DNA of 64,000 nucleotides from Roseibium album (lineage in GTDB: Bacteria; Pseudomonadota; Alphaproteobacteria; Rhizobiales; Stappiaceae), in assembly GCF_001404515.1 (NCBI RefSeq), contig NZ_CXWE01000005.1:186001-250000 (forward strand), in the 5' to 3' direction. Each line of letters opens with the position of its first letter. The stretch's first letter is position 1. The notes below the pieces were generated by a model. That model had not been told where the DNA came from and did not search any database. It worked only from the letters and a program-made list of their open reading frames with translations. A program made the position numbers and the translations under genes. Positions 21,750 to 29,647 of this stretch are shown here, one piece after another.

Positions 21750-21756
21750 CGGTCAA
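21727..21756 (-). promoter_or_regulatory. Predicted sigma70-type promoter of the dcw operon
   Basis: On the minus strand TTGACC (complement of 21751-21756) is followed after 18 nt by TATCCC (complement of 21727-21732). The start point would lie near 21720, leaving a leader of about 165 nt before the mraZ ATG at 21552. The -10 element and spacer lie inside the TGGG repeats. Confidence 0.6.
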
Positions 21757-21882
21757 TGGAATCTCTTGGATTTTGGCTCGATTTGATCGCACACGCCCTC
21801 ATCGGATGAGGTTAGTCGAAACATGCTTAATGAAGCCTTGACAGAATGCGAGAATCGGATTCGCAGGATTACGGAGGTTTTG

Positions 21883-21939
21883 ATGTCCCGTCACGCGCAA
21901 CCCGGCAAGAACTGCCCAGCAGACCATGCTTTTGAATGA
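21883..21939 (+). CDS. Possible 18-residue small protein or leader peptide
   Basis: ATG at 21883 is preceded by a perfect GGAGG with 5-nt spacing and opens a frame MSRHAQPGKNCPADHAFE followed by TGA. A TTGACA lies upstream at 21838-21843. It is transcribed divergently from the dcw operon and points toward the 3' end of the large minus-strand gene. I do not recognise the peptide. The ribosome site is unusually good for a chance frame, but the coding evidence is otherwise nil. Confidence 0.3.
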   Translation: MSRHAQPGKNCPADHAFE

Positions 21940-21951
21940 CCTGTGGAGAAC

Positions 21952-21977
21952 AAAAAACGCCGCGCAGGTGCGCGGCG
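21952..21977 (-). terminator. Rho-independent terminator of the lysozyme-like gene
   Basis: Read on the minus strand, a perfect 8-bp GC stem (CGCCGCGC with GCGCGGCG, loop of 4) at 21958-21977 is followed by six T at 21952-21957. It lies 28 bp after the stop of the 22006-25011 gene. Confidence 0.9.
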
Positions 21978-22005
21978 CTGTGCTCCAGAGAAGCCGTTTC
22001 TGTTA

Positions 22006-25000
22006 TCAGGCAAGCACATCGTTGTTGCCGAGCGCTTCAAGTTGATCCAAGACGCCACCCGTATCCGTGACAACCTGGTTCCAGTCGGCCGCTGCCAGGT
22101 TGGCAATCGAGAGGTCCTCAGCCTGCAGACCTTCAAGCAACAAGCTATGACCGCCATTGTTTTCGACAGTGATCTTCAGGTCGGCGCCGACTTCCTCGAT
22201 CCGGACATCAGAAGCCGGCAGACCGGTAAAATTTAATGAATCCTCCGCGGGATTGAAGGCCTTTACCGCGAATTTCCGACCCCAGTCCCAGGTCACGAGC
22301 ACCGTATCGGGGCCCTCCCCGAGCACAATGTCACTGTCAGTTACCGGGGTCACAACAGGCGTATCCGGTGTATCCGGCGTTTCAGGATCATCCGGAGCAT
22401 CGGGTTGATCCGGAACTGCGCCGACACCGTCTCGGATCTGGTGACCGTCCGTCGTTTCACCAGGAGGAGCATCAGGGGTCAGAAGAGCGGTTCGCGAAAC
22501 AAGAGTAACATCGTTCTGGTCGAAGCCGAACGACGCTTCAAGGTTGTCTTCCATCACCTGATCGTGGTGGAACTCGACATTTCCCGCAATGAGTTCCCCT
22601 TTCGAAACTGCCGGGAAAACAAAGCTTTGACCGCTCGGCAATGAACTGATCACCATTCCTTCAGGCGTATCCTCGACGCTAAGGCGTTCTCGGGTTCCAA
22701 AATAGAGGAAGCTGATTTTCTGTGTTGCCGGGTCGAACCCTTCGATCACTTCCGAAGCACCGTATTCATGTGAGCGGATATAGACGGTATCCGCATCCCG
22801 TGGTCCGATATTGCCCTCCCAAGACAAGATACCTCCTACGTCCTGACGCAAATGCTCGTTCCCGACGACACCGAAGTTCTCGATAGACAATTCCGACAAT
22901 TGGACGCCCTGAAGGATCTGCATGTCGGGTCCCCATGGATTGTCGATAACCGGCTCGCCGTTCGCCGTCATGTTCAGAACAAGTCCATGCACGGAAGCAT
23001 TACCGAAATCGATCTCGTCCGAGGCCGGGTTGAACCCTATTATGTCATCTGCCCCGAAGTCGGCAGCCCATTTGACCCCACCCAAATCGCTAGTACCGGA
23101 CGGAACAGGAGGATTGGAACCATCGGCGTCATATACGACGTCAAAGCCTCCCGTGTCAGGTGTAACCACGGACTGTCCCAGAAGCGTCGCAACTTCGTTC
23201 AACGCTGATTCCTCGGCGACCATGAAATTGTTCAAGGTGAGATCGGAAGCATCAACACCGACCAGAACCGTTTCGCTGGCAATCTCACCCGTCGGTGTCA
23301 GCACACGCACGGTCAGTCCAGCGGAAATATCGGCAATCGTCGTCGGATATCCGGCGAACTCAAGCCGCTCGGCTATCACACCCGCTTCCAGATGAAGCAT
23401 GTCGGTTGCCGGATTGAAGTTGTCGATCACCCGCGACGGGCTGTCCGTTTGGATCATGATCATTTGCGGTCCGTCAGGCGTGCCCGGGTCAACAGGATCG
23501 CCTGGAGCAACGGGATCGCTGCCGACCAGAGACAGAAGCTCCCTGCCTGTTGCTTCACTCATGATGGTGAAATTCGACGGTGAAAGATCACTAAGAGCGA
23601 GGCCTTCGAGCGTCAGTGTCTGATTGTTCGACGCCATTGTGAAGACAACATTCCCGCCCACTTCGTCGACATTGATCGCGTCCGGTCCAAACCAGTCGAT
23701 AAAGATCGTGTCGTTTTGCGGATCAAAGTCGGCAACACTCCTGTTTGTTCCCCAGGACCATGTGATTACCAGCGTCGCCGTGGCCGCCGTGACACCGGCC
23801 GTACCGTTCCAGCTGTCCGGTGTCACCGGCGGAGCAGGCATATCGGGAGCATCCGGCTCGTCAGGTGTTTCCGGTTCGTCTGGCGTGTCCGGCTCGACAG
23901 GTGTGTCAGGCTCATCCGGTGTATCAGGGATCCCTGATCCGTTGCCAACAAGTCCCAGAACTTCTGCTTCGGTAGTTGTATCAAGGATCGTGAAGTTCTC
24001 CCCGCTCAGCTCACTCAGCCGGACACCCGAGAGGGTTGTTGTCTGGTTGTTGGACGGGATTGCAAACACGACACCCTCAGCCGTCTCGGAAACCTCGAGG
24101 TCATCGGCGCCGATCCAGTCGATAAAGATTGTACCCGATGACGGGTCGAAACCGGTGACAACCTCGTTCTGCCCCCAGGACCAGGTAATCACGACATCCG
24201 CATCGCTTTCGGTGACGCCGGCACCGCCATTGCCGCCGTCACTGTCCGGCTGGCCCGGCGTGCCGGTTCCGGGCGTCTCGCCCGGTGTGCCGAGACCTTC
24301 GTCGCCGGTCAGGCGATCTTCGTAAAAGGCGATCATCTGCCCGATCGAAGGGGCCTCGAAGCCGCCGAACTGATCTATGTATTGCAGGATCGATGTACCG
24401 TATTCGTCTGTGCTGACGGCCCCGCCTTGCAGAAGCGTCGCGGTCCCCCATGCACCGCGCAGATGAGCTGCGGCGAGAATACCGGTCAACGTAAGGTCTA
24501 CTGTGACGGTCTGGCCGTTCTGGGTGTAGCTCGTCGTCTGGCCGATGAAATCGCTCAGCGACTGTCCGCTCCCGGCCAACTGCGTTTCCAGAACCTGAAG
24601 ATTGTAGCCGAAAGCCTCCTGGATCGCGACGTTCTGTGCGTCCCTGGTCATGAATTCTTCCAGGGAATTCACGCCATTCTTGCCAGTCCAGTTCCCGTCC
24701 CAAGTATTGGAAGCTGCCCCGTTTCCGTAGAAGACGTCATCGTCATAATAGCCGAGATCTATGAGCAGCGCTTCACCGAACTGAAAACCGACAAACCCGA
24801 GCGAATTCATGGACCGGTACGCCATGGTTTCCCATTCCGTGTCGGTCAACTGCGACCAGCTCGTATATTGCGGAAAATGGGTTTCAACCGCACCACCCGC
24901 CCATTGGTCGAGCTGCCAGTCCTGAATGACGCCGGCGCTGTAGCGGTCCCTGTCCCAACCCGACTCAAACGCCAACAACGCGGCCAAAAAGTCCTCGAAC

Positions 25001-25011
25001 GTCCCTTCCAT
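22006..25011 (-). CDS. Large modular protein: lysozyme-like head plus repeated beta modules, probably secreted
   Basis: The first ~235 of 1001 residues resemble lysozyme-like peptidoglycan hydrolases: LAFESGWDRDRY with a candidate catalytic glutamate (E16), GFVGFQFGEALLIDLGYY, TGILAAAHLRGAWG and DEYGTSILQYI. About six related modules follow, near residues 268-356, 408-496, 517-612, 620-715, 735-815 and 895-985. Typical modules combine VxTWSWG, GFDPxxDTIFIDWxGxD, NNQTxTLxGxxLSDLS and NFTI. Asp/Pro/Thr-rich linkers (for example PDTPDEPDT) separate several of them. There is no signal peptide and no GGxGxD nonapeptides, so type I secretion through a C-terminal signal is an inference. The modules resemble those trailing some alphaproteobacterial glycan-degrading enzymes. 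No transporter genes are adjacent. Function and substrate are unproven. Confidence 0.7.
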   Translation of the reverse strand: MEGTFEDFLAALLAFESGWDRDRYSAGVIQDWQLDQWAGGAVETHFPQYTSWSQLTDTEWETMAYRSMNSLGFVGFQFGEALLIDLGYYDDDVFYGNGAASNTWDGNWTGKNGVNSLEEFMTRDAQNVAIQEAFGYNLQVLETQLAGSGQSLSDFIGQTTSYTQNGQTVTVDLTLTGILAAAHLRGAWGTATLLQGGAVSTDEYGTSILQYIDQFGGFEAPSIGQMIAFYEDRLTGDEGLGTPGETPGTGTPGQPDSDGGNGGAGVTESDADVVITWSWGQNEVVTGFDPSSGTIFIDWIGADDLEVSETAEGVVFAIPSNNQTTTLSGVRLSELSGENFTILDTTTEAEVLGLVGNGSGIPDTPDEPDTPVEPDTPDEPETPDEPDAPDMPAPPVTPDSWNGTAGVTAATATLVITWSWGTNRSVADFDPQNDTIFIDWFGPDAINVDEVGGNVVFTMASNNQTLTLEGLALSDLSPSNFTIMSEATGRELLSLVGSDPVAPGDPVDPGTPDGPQMIMIQTDSPSRVIDNFNPATDMLHLEAGVIAERLEFAGYPTTIADISAGLTVRVLTPTGEIASETVLVGVDASDLTLNNFMVAEESALNEVATLLGQSVVTPDTGGFDVVYDADGSNPPVPSGTSDLGGVKWAADFGADDIIGFNPASDEIDFGNASVHGLVLNMTANGEPVIDNPWGPDMQILQGVQLSELSIENFGVVGNEHLRQDVGGILSWEGNIGPRDADTVYIRSHEYGASEVIEGFDPATQKISFLYFGTRERLSVEDTPEGMVISSLPSGQSFVFPAVSKGELIAGNVEFHHDQVMEDNLEASFGFDQNDVTLVSRTALLTPDAPPGETTDGHQIRDGVGAVPDQPDAPDDPETPDTPDTPVVTPVTDSDIVLGEGPDTVLVTWDWGRKFAVKAFNPAEDSLNFTGLPASDVRIEEVGADLKITVENNGGHSLLLEGLQAEDLSIANLAAADWNQVVTDTGGVLDQLEALGNNDVLA

Positions 25012-25023
25012 TTCGATCCCACC

Positions 25024-25092
25024 TGTATTGAATACAACGAATCAAGATTAGGAAGGAACAAAGACAACAACATGGACAAAACATTAAATGTT
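25024..25092. promoter_or_regulatory. Two 13-bp palindromes upstream of the lysozyme-like gene
   Basis: TGTATT-G-AATACA (25024-25036) and AACATT-A-AATGTT (25080-25092) are perfect palindromes in the AT-rich 238-bp gap between the large gene and the AraC-family gene. They bracket the place where a minus-strand promoter should lie. A shorter palindrome CAAAATTTTG sits at 25143-25152. Which protein would bind them is unknown. Confidence 0.35.
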
Positions 25093-25249
25093 AAAGGTTT
25101 TAAAATGACCTCGAAGACACAATTTTATCATATTTAGTCTCACAAAATTTTGCGTAATACATAAAACACGCGACCGAACGAAATCTTCCGTAAATTCAGA
25201 GAAAAGTTGCCATGAAGCAATACATGACCCAGGTACGGAACGGCTTGAA

Positions 25250-26245
25250 CTATCCGAAAGGCCGGCGGCGTTGAGTTTCCTTTGGAGACTCGCCGAAACA
25301 CGCTTTGTATGCCAGTGAGAACCGCCCCGCGTGGCGGTGCCCGGACTTTTCGGCAATGTCCGCGACGGATTGATGTTTGCCGCTTGATACCAGCAGGTGT
25401 CGCGCAAAATTCAACCGAACGTCCCGCAGCTTTTCCATTGGCGTACATCCCAACTCCCGCTTGAAGAGGATCTGCAGATTGCGGGGCGTTGTTCCGGCGA
25501 AAGCGCTGATATCCAAAAGACTGATGTCTTGCCCGAATTGCTCGTTGATTAGCGACAACGCCCGTTTCAGGATCGCCGGCGAGGCGCCGCTGCGCCGTTC
25601 TCCGAGAAAGTGCGAAACAGTGCTGGGCTGCACCTCCAGCAACGACATCACCAAAGCCTCTTCCAGCTGACTTTGCTGCTGAAGGTCAGACCCCTGAAAA
25701 GCCTGTCCGGCCTCCGCCGCCCCGAACAAAGCGCGCAGGCGCCATGCCCATGAGGCGATGGATTCATGGTTCAAATCCAACCCTGGCGAGAAACGGACCG
25801 AGTTCACGTCCACACCCGTCATCCTGACGGCGATATCCCGCATGTAGGATTTTTCGATCTGGACCAGAACCTGTTCACAGCCTTCGTGCCAACGCATCGT
25901 GGTATGTCGGTCCGGGTTCAAAACAACCCCGACGGAACGTGTTGAGTAAACGGATCGAATTCCGTTCCTGACTTGCGCCGTGCCTGTGATCGGAATCTGT
26001 ATCAGATAGAATTCCGAAAGTTCGCCCGGATCGATGGTCACATCGGCACCGTAGCGAATGTAGTTCAGCGAGAGTCTTTCGCCATCGACCCTGTTCTGGC
26101 AGGCATCGAACCGATCCCCCGAGGACATTCGATCAAGCCTGTGGCTGCAAAAATTGCGCGCAACGATTTCCCGGGCTTCGTCAACGTCAAACGTTTCAAA
26201 ACACCGGTAGTTACTCAATGGCGGTCTATGCGCGGCCTGGGACAT
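25250..26245 (-). CDS. AraC-family transcriptional regulator
   Basis: The 331-residue protein has an N-terminal ligand-type domain (about residues 20-190; YLIQIPITGTAQVRNG fits an AraC-binding-like beta fold) and a C-terminal double helix-turn-helix (about 225-325). The latter has LLDISAFAGTTPRNLQILFKRELGCTPMEKLRDVRLNFAR and SVADIAEKSGHRHAGRFSLAYKACFGESP. It is divergent from the cupin-FMO pair at 26408 and so is its likely regulator. The inducer is unknown. Confidence 0.88.
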   Translation of the reverse strand: MSQAAHRPPLSNYRCFETFDVDEAREIVARNFCSHRLDRMSSGDRFDACQNRVDGERLSLNYIRYGADVTIDPGELSEFYLIQIPITGTAQVRNGIRSVYSTRSVGVVLNPDRHTTMRWHEGCEQVLVQIEKSYMRDIAVRMTGVDVNSVRFSPGLDLNHESIASWAWRLRALFGAAEAGQAFQGSDLQQQSQLEEALVMSLLEVQPSTVSHFLGERRSGASPAILKRALSLINEQFGQDISLLDISAFAGTTPRNLQILFKRELGCTPMEKLRDVRLNFARHLLVSSGKHQSVADIAEKSGHRHAGRFSLAYKACFGESPKETQRRRPFG

Positions 26246-26407
26246 GACAAATCATGCCGTGAGCAGGAAATTCATTCAAGCATTCGGATCCGACAATGCG
26301 GCAATTTACTGCATCCGGTCAGTTTTTTTCGCAATCTGGATAAAACAATTTCGAGAAGTCAGTTTAGCATTTTTCCGCCAACACACTGCACAATGGAGGG
26401 GAACAAA

Positions 26408-26854
26408 ATGCAAAACGGAGCTGGCATCACATCCGCTGACGGAAGCCTGGGCGACATAAGCTGGAATGTCGTCGGGCATACCTACACACCAAAATTGCAC
26501 AGCACCAATGCGTTCATCTGGCACGCTGTTGTTCCGGCAGAAACATTCGTCCCACCGCACATCCACCCGACACAGGATGAATGGATCGTCATGCTTGAGG
26601 GTGAATTGCAGGTCGAGATGGGCGGCGAGACCCACGTGGCAAAGGCCGGCGACACGGTAAGAATGCCGATGGGTGAAGCCCACGGTATTTACAATCGGTC
26701 CGGCAAAACCGCGACCTGCATCTTCGGAGTCGCACCGACACGCAAGCTCTTCGACCTATTCGGTGCGCTGAATGGCGTTACCGATCCGCAGGAACTGGTC
26801 AGACTGTCGGCCCTGCACGAAGTCGACTTCCTCCCACCGCCGGACCAGGCCTGA
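26408..26854 (+). CDS. Small cupin-domain protein
   Basis: The 148-residue single-domain cupin has the metal-binding pattern PPHIHPTQDEWIVMLEGELQVE and GDTVRMPMGEAHGIYNRSG, including the His-x-His, Glu and later His that usually hold iron or manganese. The start at 26408 has GGAGGGG 6 nt upstream. The frame is open much further upstream but that part overlaps the divergent AraC gene. It is 30 bp ahead of the FMO gene and very likely co-transcribed. Reaction unknown. Confidence 0.85.
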   Translation: MQNGAGITSADGSLGDISWNVVGHTYTPKLHSTNAFIWHAVVPAETFVPPHIHPTQDEWIVMLEGELQVEMGGETHVAKAGDTVRMPMGEAHGIYNRSGKTATCIFGVAPTRKLFDLFGALNGVTDPQELVRLSALHEVDFLPPPDQA

Positions 26855-26884
26855 CCTGCGCGAAAATTCAGCGAGGAGATCAAA

Positions 26885-28372
26885 ATGACGAAACGAAAGA
26901 ACGTCGCTGTCATCGGCGGCGGCGTGAGTGGCCTTGCCGCGGCCAAGGCCTTCGATGAACGCGGACATCGGGTGTTCGGTTTTGAGCGAAGCCACGATTT
27001 TGGCGGTGTCTGGGAACTGTCCCGTTCCTATCCGGGCGTCCAGACCCAGTCCCCGAAAGATCTTTACAGATACACCGATCTTGCCATGCCGGACGAATAT
27101 CCCGAATGGCCGAAGGGGCCACAGGTCCATGCCTATCTTCATGCCTATGCGGACAAACACAAACTGGCCAGGCTGTTTCAGCTGAACACGAACGTTCAAT
27201 CCATGGATCGCAGAAACGACGGCCTGCCCGGCTGGACGCTTACGTTGGAAGCGGCCGGCAAAACCTGGACGCAGGACTTTGATTTTGTCGCGGTCTGCAC
27301 CGGACAGTTCTCTGACAAGAACATAATCACCCATCCGGGCCAGGACGCGTTTCAGGCCACGGGTCGTGATGTCATCCACAGCTCGGAATACACCGATCCG
27401 ACCACGGTGACAGGGAAAAATGTCGTCGTATTGGGAGGTTCCAAGTCCGCAACCGATATTGCCGTCAACGCGGCAGCAAACGGCGCGAAATCCGTAACAC
27501 TCGTCTATCGGGAACCCGTGTGGCGCGTGCCGTATTTCGTCGGCGGTATCAATTTCAAGCGCCTTTTGTACATGCGGGCGCAGGAGCAACAGTTCAACGG
27601 GTGGAGTCCATCCCCCTTGGGCAAGGCTCTCTTTACCGCGTTCAAGCCGCTGATCTGGGCCAACTTCCGCGGCCTTGAGACCCTTCTCAAGTTGCAGCTC
27701 GGCTTGAAAAAATGGGACATGGTGCCCGACACACCGATTGAAAAGGATGCATCCTGCTCGCTCCCCATCGTGACCCCGGGCCTGTTCGAAGGCTTCAAGG
27801 ACGGTTCGATCAAACCGGTCAGGGGATCATTCGAGCGATATGAGGAGGATCAAATTGTTCTGACGAACGGTGAAAAAGTGCCCTGCGACCTCTCTATTCT
27901 AGCGGTTGGGTGGAAACTTGGCGTGCCCTACCTGGCTCAGGAGTACCAGGACAAGTTGATCGAGCATGATGGTCAATACCGTGTGTATCGTCTCGCCGTA
28001 AATCCTGACATGCCGGACATGGGATTTGTCGGGTTCAATTCCAGCTTCTGCACGATCCTGTCCGCCGAAATGATCGCGAACTGGCTCGTTCGCTATGCGG
28101 ACGGCAAACTTGCCAACCAGCCAAGCGATGAAGACATGAACAGCAATATTGAAGAAATGCTTGATTGGCGCCGCAAGGAGCGTCCGGCGGCAAAGGTTTA
28201 CGGTGGCCTTTGTTCAGCACCGTTCCACTTCCGTCATTTCGACGAACTGCTGTCTGACATGGGGGCGGGCAAGACAAAACGATCCAACCCGATAGCAGAA
28301 CAATTCTCCTATCCGGATGCAGCGTCCTATGGTGAGTTCCTGGCAAGCGCGCCGCAATACACGGCCGGGTGA
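26885..28372 (+). CDS. Flavin-containing monooxygenase-type oxidoreductase
   Basis: The 495-residue protein has an FAD-binding Rossmann motif NVAVIGGGVSGLAAAKAF (residues 6-23), the conserved FGGVWELSRSYPGVQTQSPK stretch and a second nucleotide-binding segment NVVVLGGSKSATDIAV (179-194). FMO fingerprints are slightly altered: residues 156-169 read FQATGRDVIHSSEY, with one residue more between G and H than the usual FxGxxxHxxxY, and the NADPH loop is GGSKSA rather than GxGxSA. FMOs oxygenate N or S atoms and related Baeyer-Villiger enzymes act on ketones; the substrate here cannot be read off. AGGAG lies 6 nt before the ATG. It forms an operon with the upstream cupin. Confidence 0.87.
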   Translation: MTKRKNVAVIGGGVSGLAAAKAFDERGHRVFGFERSHDFGGVWELSRSYPGVQTQSPKDLYRYTDLAMPDEYPEWPKGPQVHAYLHAYADKHKLARLFQLNTNVQSMDRRNDGLPGWTLTLEAAGKTWTQDFDFVAVCTGQFSDKNIITHPGQDAFQATGRDVIHSSEYTDPTTVTGKNVVVLGGSKSATDIAVNAAANGAKSVTLVYREPVWRVPYFVGGINFKRLLYMRAQEQQFNGWSPSPLGKALFTAFKPLIWANFRGLETLLKLQLGLKKWDMVPDTPIEKDASCSLPIVTPGLFEGFKDGSIKPVRGSFERYEEDQIVLTNGEKVPCDLSILAVGWKLGVPYLAQEYQDKLIEHDGQYRVYRLAVNPDMPDMGFVGFNSSFCTILSAEMIANWLVRYADGKLANQPSDEDMNSNIEEMLDWRRKERPAAKVYGGLCSAPFHFRHFDELLSDMGAGKTKRSNPIAEQFSYPDAASYGEFLASAPQYTAG

Positions 28373-28386
28373 ATGAGAAACGAATT

Positions 28387-28783
28387 GCCAGCCGGCCTGT
28401 AAGCCGGGTTCTGTAAGGCCCGCTTTCGCGGACGCGACAGCCATTCATCTGGGACGCCTGTCACCAGGCGTCTCACGCAACCAACCCGGACAGCTGGCCT
28501 GGAAACCGGCCTGGCCCGGAATTGCTTCCGGACCGCGCTGCCCCTATTCGGTTTTGCTCCCGGTGGGGTTTACCGTGCCGCTGCTGTTGCCAGTAGCGCG
28601 GTGGGCTCTTACTCCACCCTTTCACCCTTACCCCGGCAAGCCGAGGCGGTTTGCTTTCTGTGGCACTTTCCCTGAGGTCGCCCTCGCCGGGTGTTACCCG
28701 GCACCGTGTTTCCTTGGAGCCCGGACTTTCCTCTCCTGCGGTCTTTCGACACTTGCAGCAGCGGCTGTCCGGCCGACTGGCGC
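28387..28783 (-). ncRNA. rnpB: RNase P RNA (bacterial type A)
   Basis: RNase P RNA is the catalytic RNA that trims tRNA 5' ends. The minus strand carries the hallmark GGAGAGGAAAGTCCGGGCTCC near the 5' end (forward 28716-28736 region) and the conserved 3' part ending ACAGAACCCGGCTTACAG. The outer P1 helix can be drawn: GCCAGTCGGCC (complement of 28771-28781) pairs with GGCCGGCTGGC (complement of 28387-28397) with one G-U pair. Length is about 400 nt. Open frames across this stretch are spurious. Ends are estimated to within a few bases. Confidence 0.96.
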
Positions 28784-28788
28784 CTGCG

Positions 28789-28817
28789 GACTTAAGTGGC
28801 TTTTAGACAGAGGTCAA
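28789..28817 (-). promoter_or_regulatory. Predicted rnpB promoter
   Basis: TTGACC (complement of 28812-28817), a 17-nt spacer and TAAGTC (complement of 28789-28794) place the start point near 28782, which agrees with the 5' end deduced from the P1 helix. Confidence 0.65.
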
Positions 28818-28853
28818 GCAAAGGAGTGATCCAAGCAGCTGTTTTCGTGGAGC

Positions 28854-29579
28854 TTATGCAGCCTTCAACACCTTGTAGGCAAGGCCTGGCACAAACCTGT
28901 GCAACAGGTACAATATCGGCACGCGGCCCAGTCGAATTTCATCCTTGCCCTTGTCCAGGCCCGCTATTATTTTCCCGGCAGCTTCAAACGCTGAAAGCGC
29001 CTTGTCTCCGCGGCCACGTGCCATCCGGGTCACAATCAGATCCGGAACAACGTCCGTGACGCGAATCCCGGTGTCTTCGAGCTGATACCGCAGCGCCCTG
29101 GCAAAAACCGACAATCCAGCCTTGCTGGCACAATAAACCGGTGCGGACCGCTTGGGAACGCGGGCAAGGGCTGATGAGATGAAGACGACACGGGCGCCCC
29201 CTGATGTTTTCAACAAGGGGAGCAGGTCCGTCGTCAATTCCATGGGCGACAGGAGATTGACCAGAAGCTCGGTTTCAATCCTTTCAACCGGCACGCAGCC
29301 CTTCACGAAGTCATACGTGAATTGAAGCGCCGCATTGTGGATCAGCAGATCGACTTCGATTTCTAGAGCATGGATCTCCTCCAGAAAGTGCCGTCTGCCT
29401 TCCGGTGCCGCAAGATCCGCGCAAACAGCAGTCACGTTCTGATGGGCAGACCTGACCTCTTCCAATGCCGATCGCGTACGGCCACAAATCACGACGTGAT
29501 GCCCCCTTTTGCAGTAAAGCCGCGTGAGTTCCCGGCCCAATCCGATTGCGCCGCCGGTGATTACGATGGTTTTGTTCAT
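28854..29579 (-). CDS. Short-chain dehydrogenase/reductase (DltE-like)
   Basis: The 241-residue protein has the SDR cofactor motif VITGGAIGLGREL (residues 6-18), NAA at the end of beta 4 (LIHNAALQ), the catalytic serine in VVFISSAL and YCASKAG with the Tyr-x3-Lys pair. The RTRS following beta 2 suggests an NADP(H) preference. Substrate is unknown. It is 68 bp downstream of a Crp/Fnr gene on the same strand and may be co-transcribed with it. Confidence 0.88.
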   Translation of the reverse strand: MNKTIVITGGAIGLGRELTRLYCKRGHHVVICGRTRSALEEVRSAHQNVTAVCADLAAPEGRRHFLEEIHALEIEVDLLIHNAALQFTYDFVKGCVPVERIETELLVNLLSPMELTTDLLPLLKTSGGARVVFISSALARVPKRSAPVYCASKAGLSVFARALRYQLEDTGIRVTDVVPDLIVTRMARGRGDKALSAFEAAGKIIAGLDKGKDEIRLGRVPILYLLHRFVPGLAYKVLKAA

Positions 29580-29647
29580 GCCAATGCGTCCTCAGGTCAA
29601 TGTGAGGGCATCATGTTCAGTGCTGAAACCATCTGCATTAACCGGGG

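Noticed and set aside
1..22000. Possible rearrangement or horizontal insertion inside the dcw cluster
   Set aside because: Gene order, spacing and overlaps are those expected for the class from mraZ to recN. No extra gene or composition break was seen.
22300..23960. Short repeated GTGTCCGG/TCAGGTGT-like units suggesting a CRISPR or tandem-repeat locus
   Set aside because: They encode the PDTPDEP linkers of the modular protein in frame. Spacing is irregular and there are no unique equal-length spacers.
28554..28829. Open reading frames across the RNase P RNA region
   Set aside because: The strand-specific RNase P consensus and the P1 helix explain the sequence. The frames lack ribosome sites and protein-like composition.
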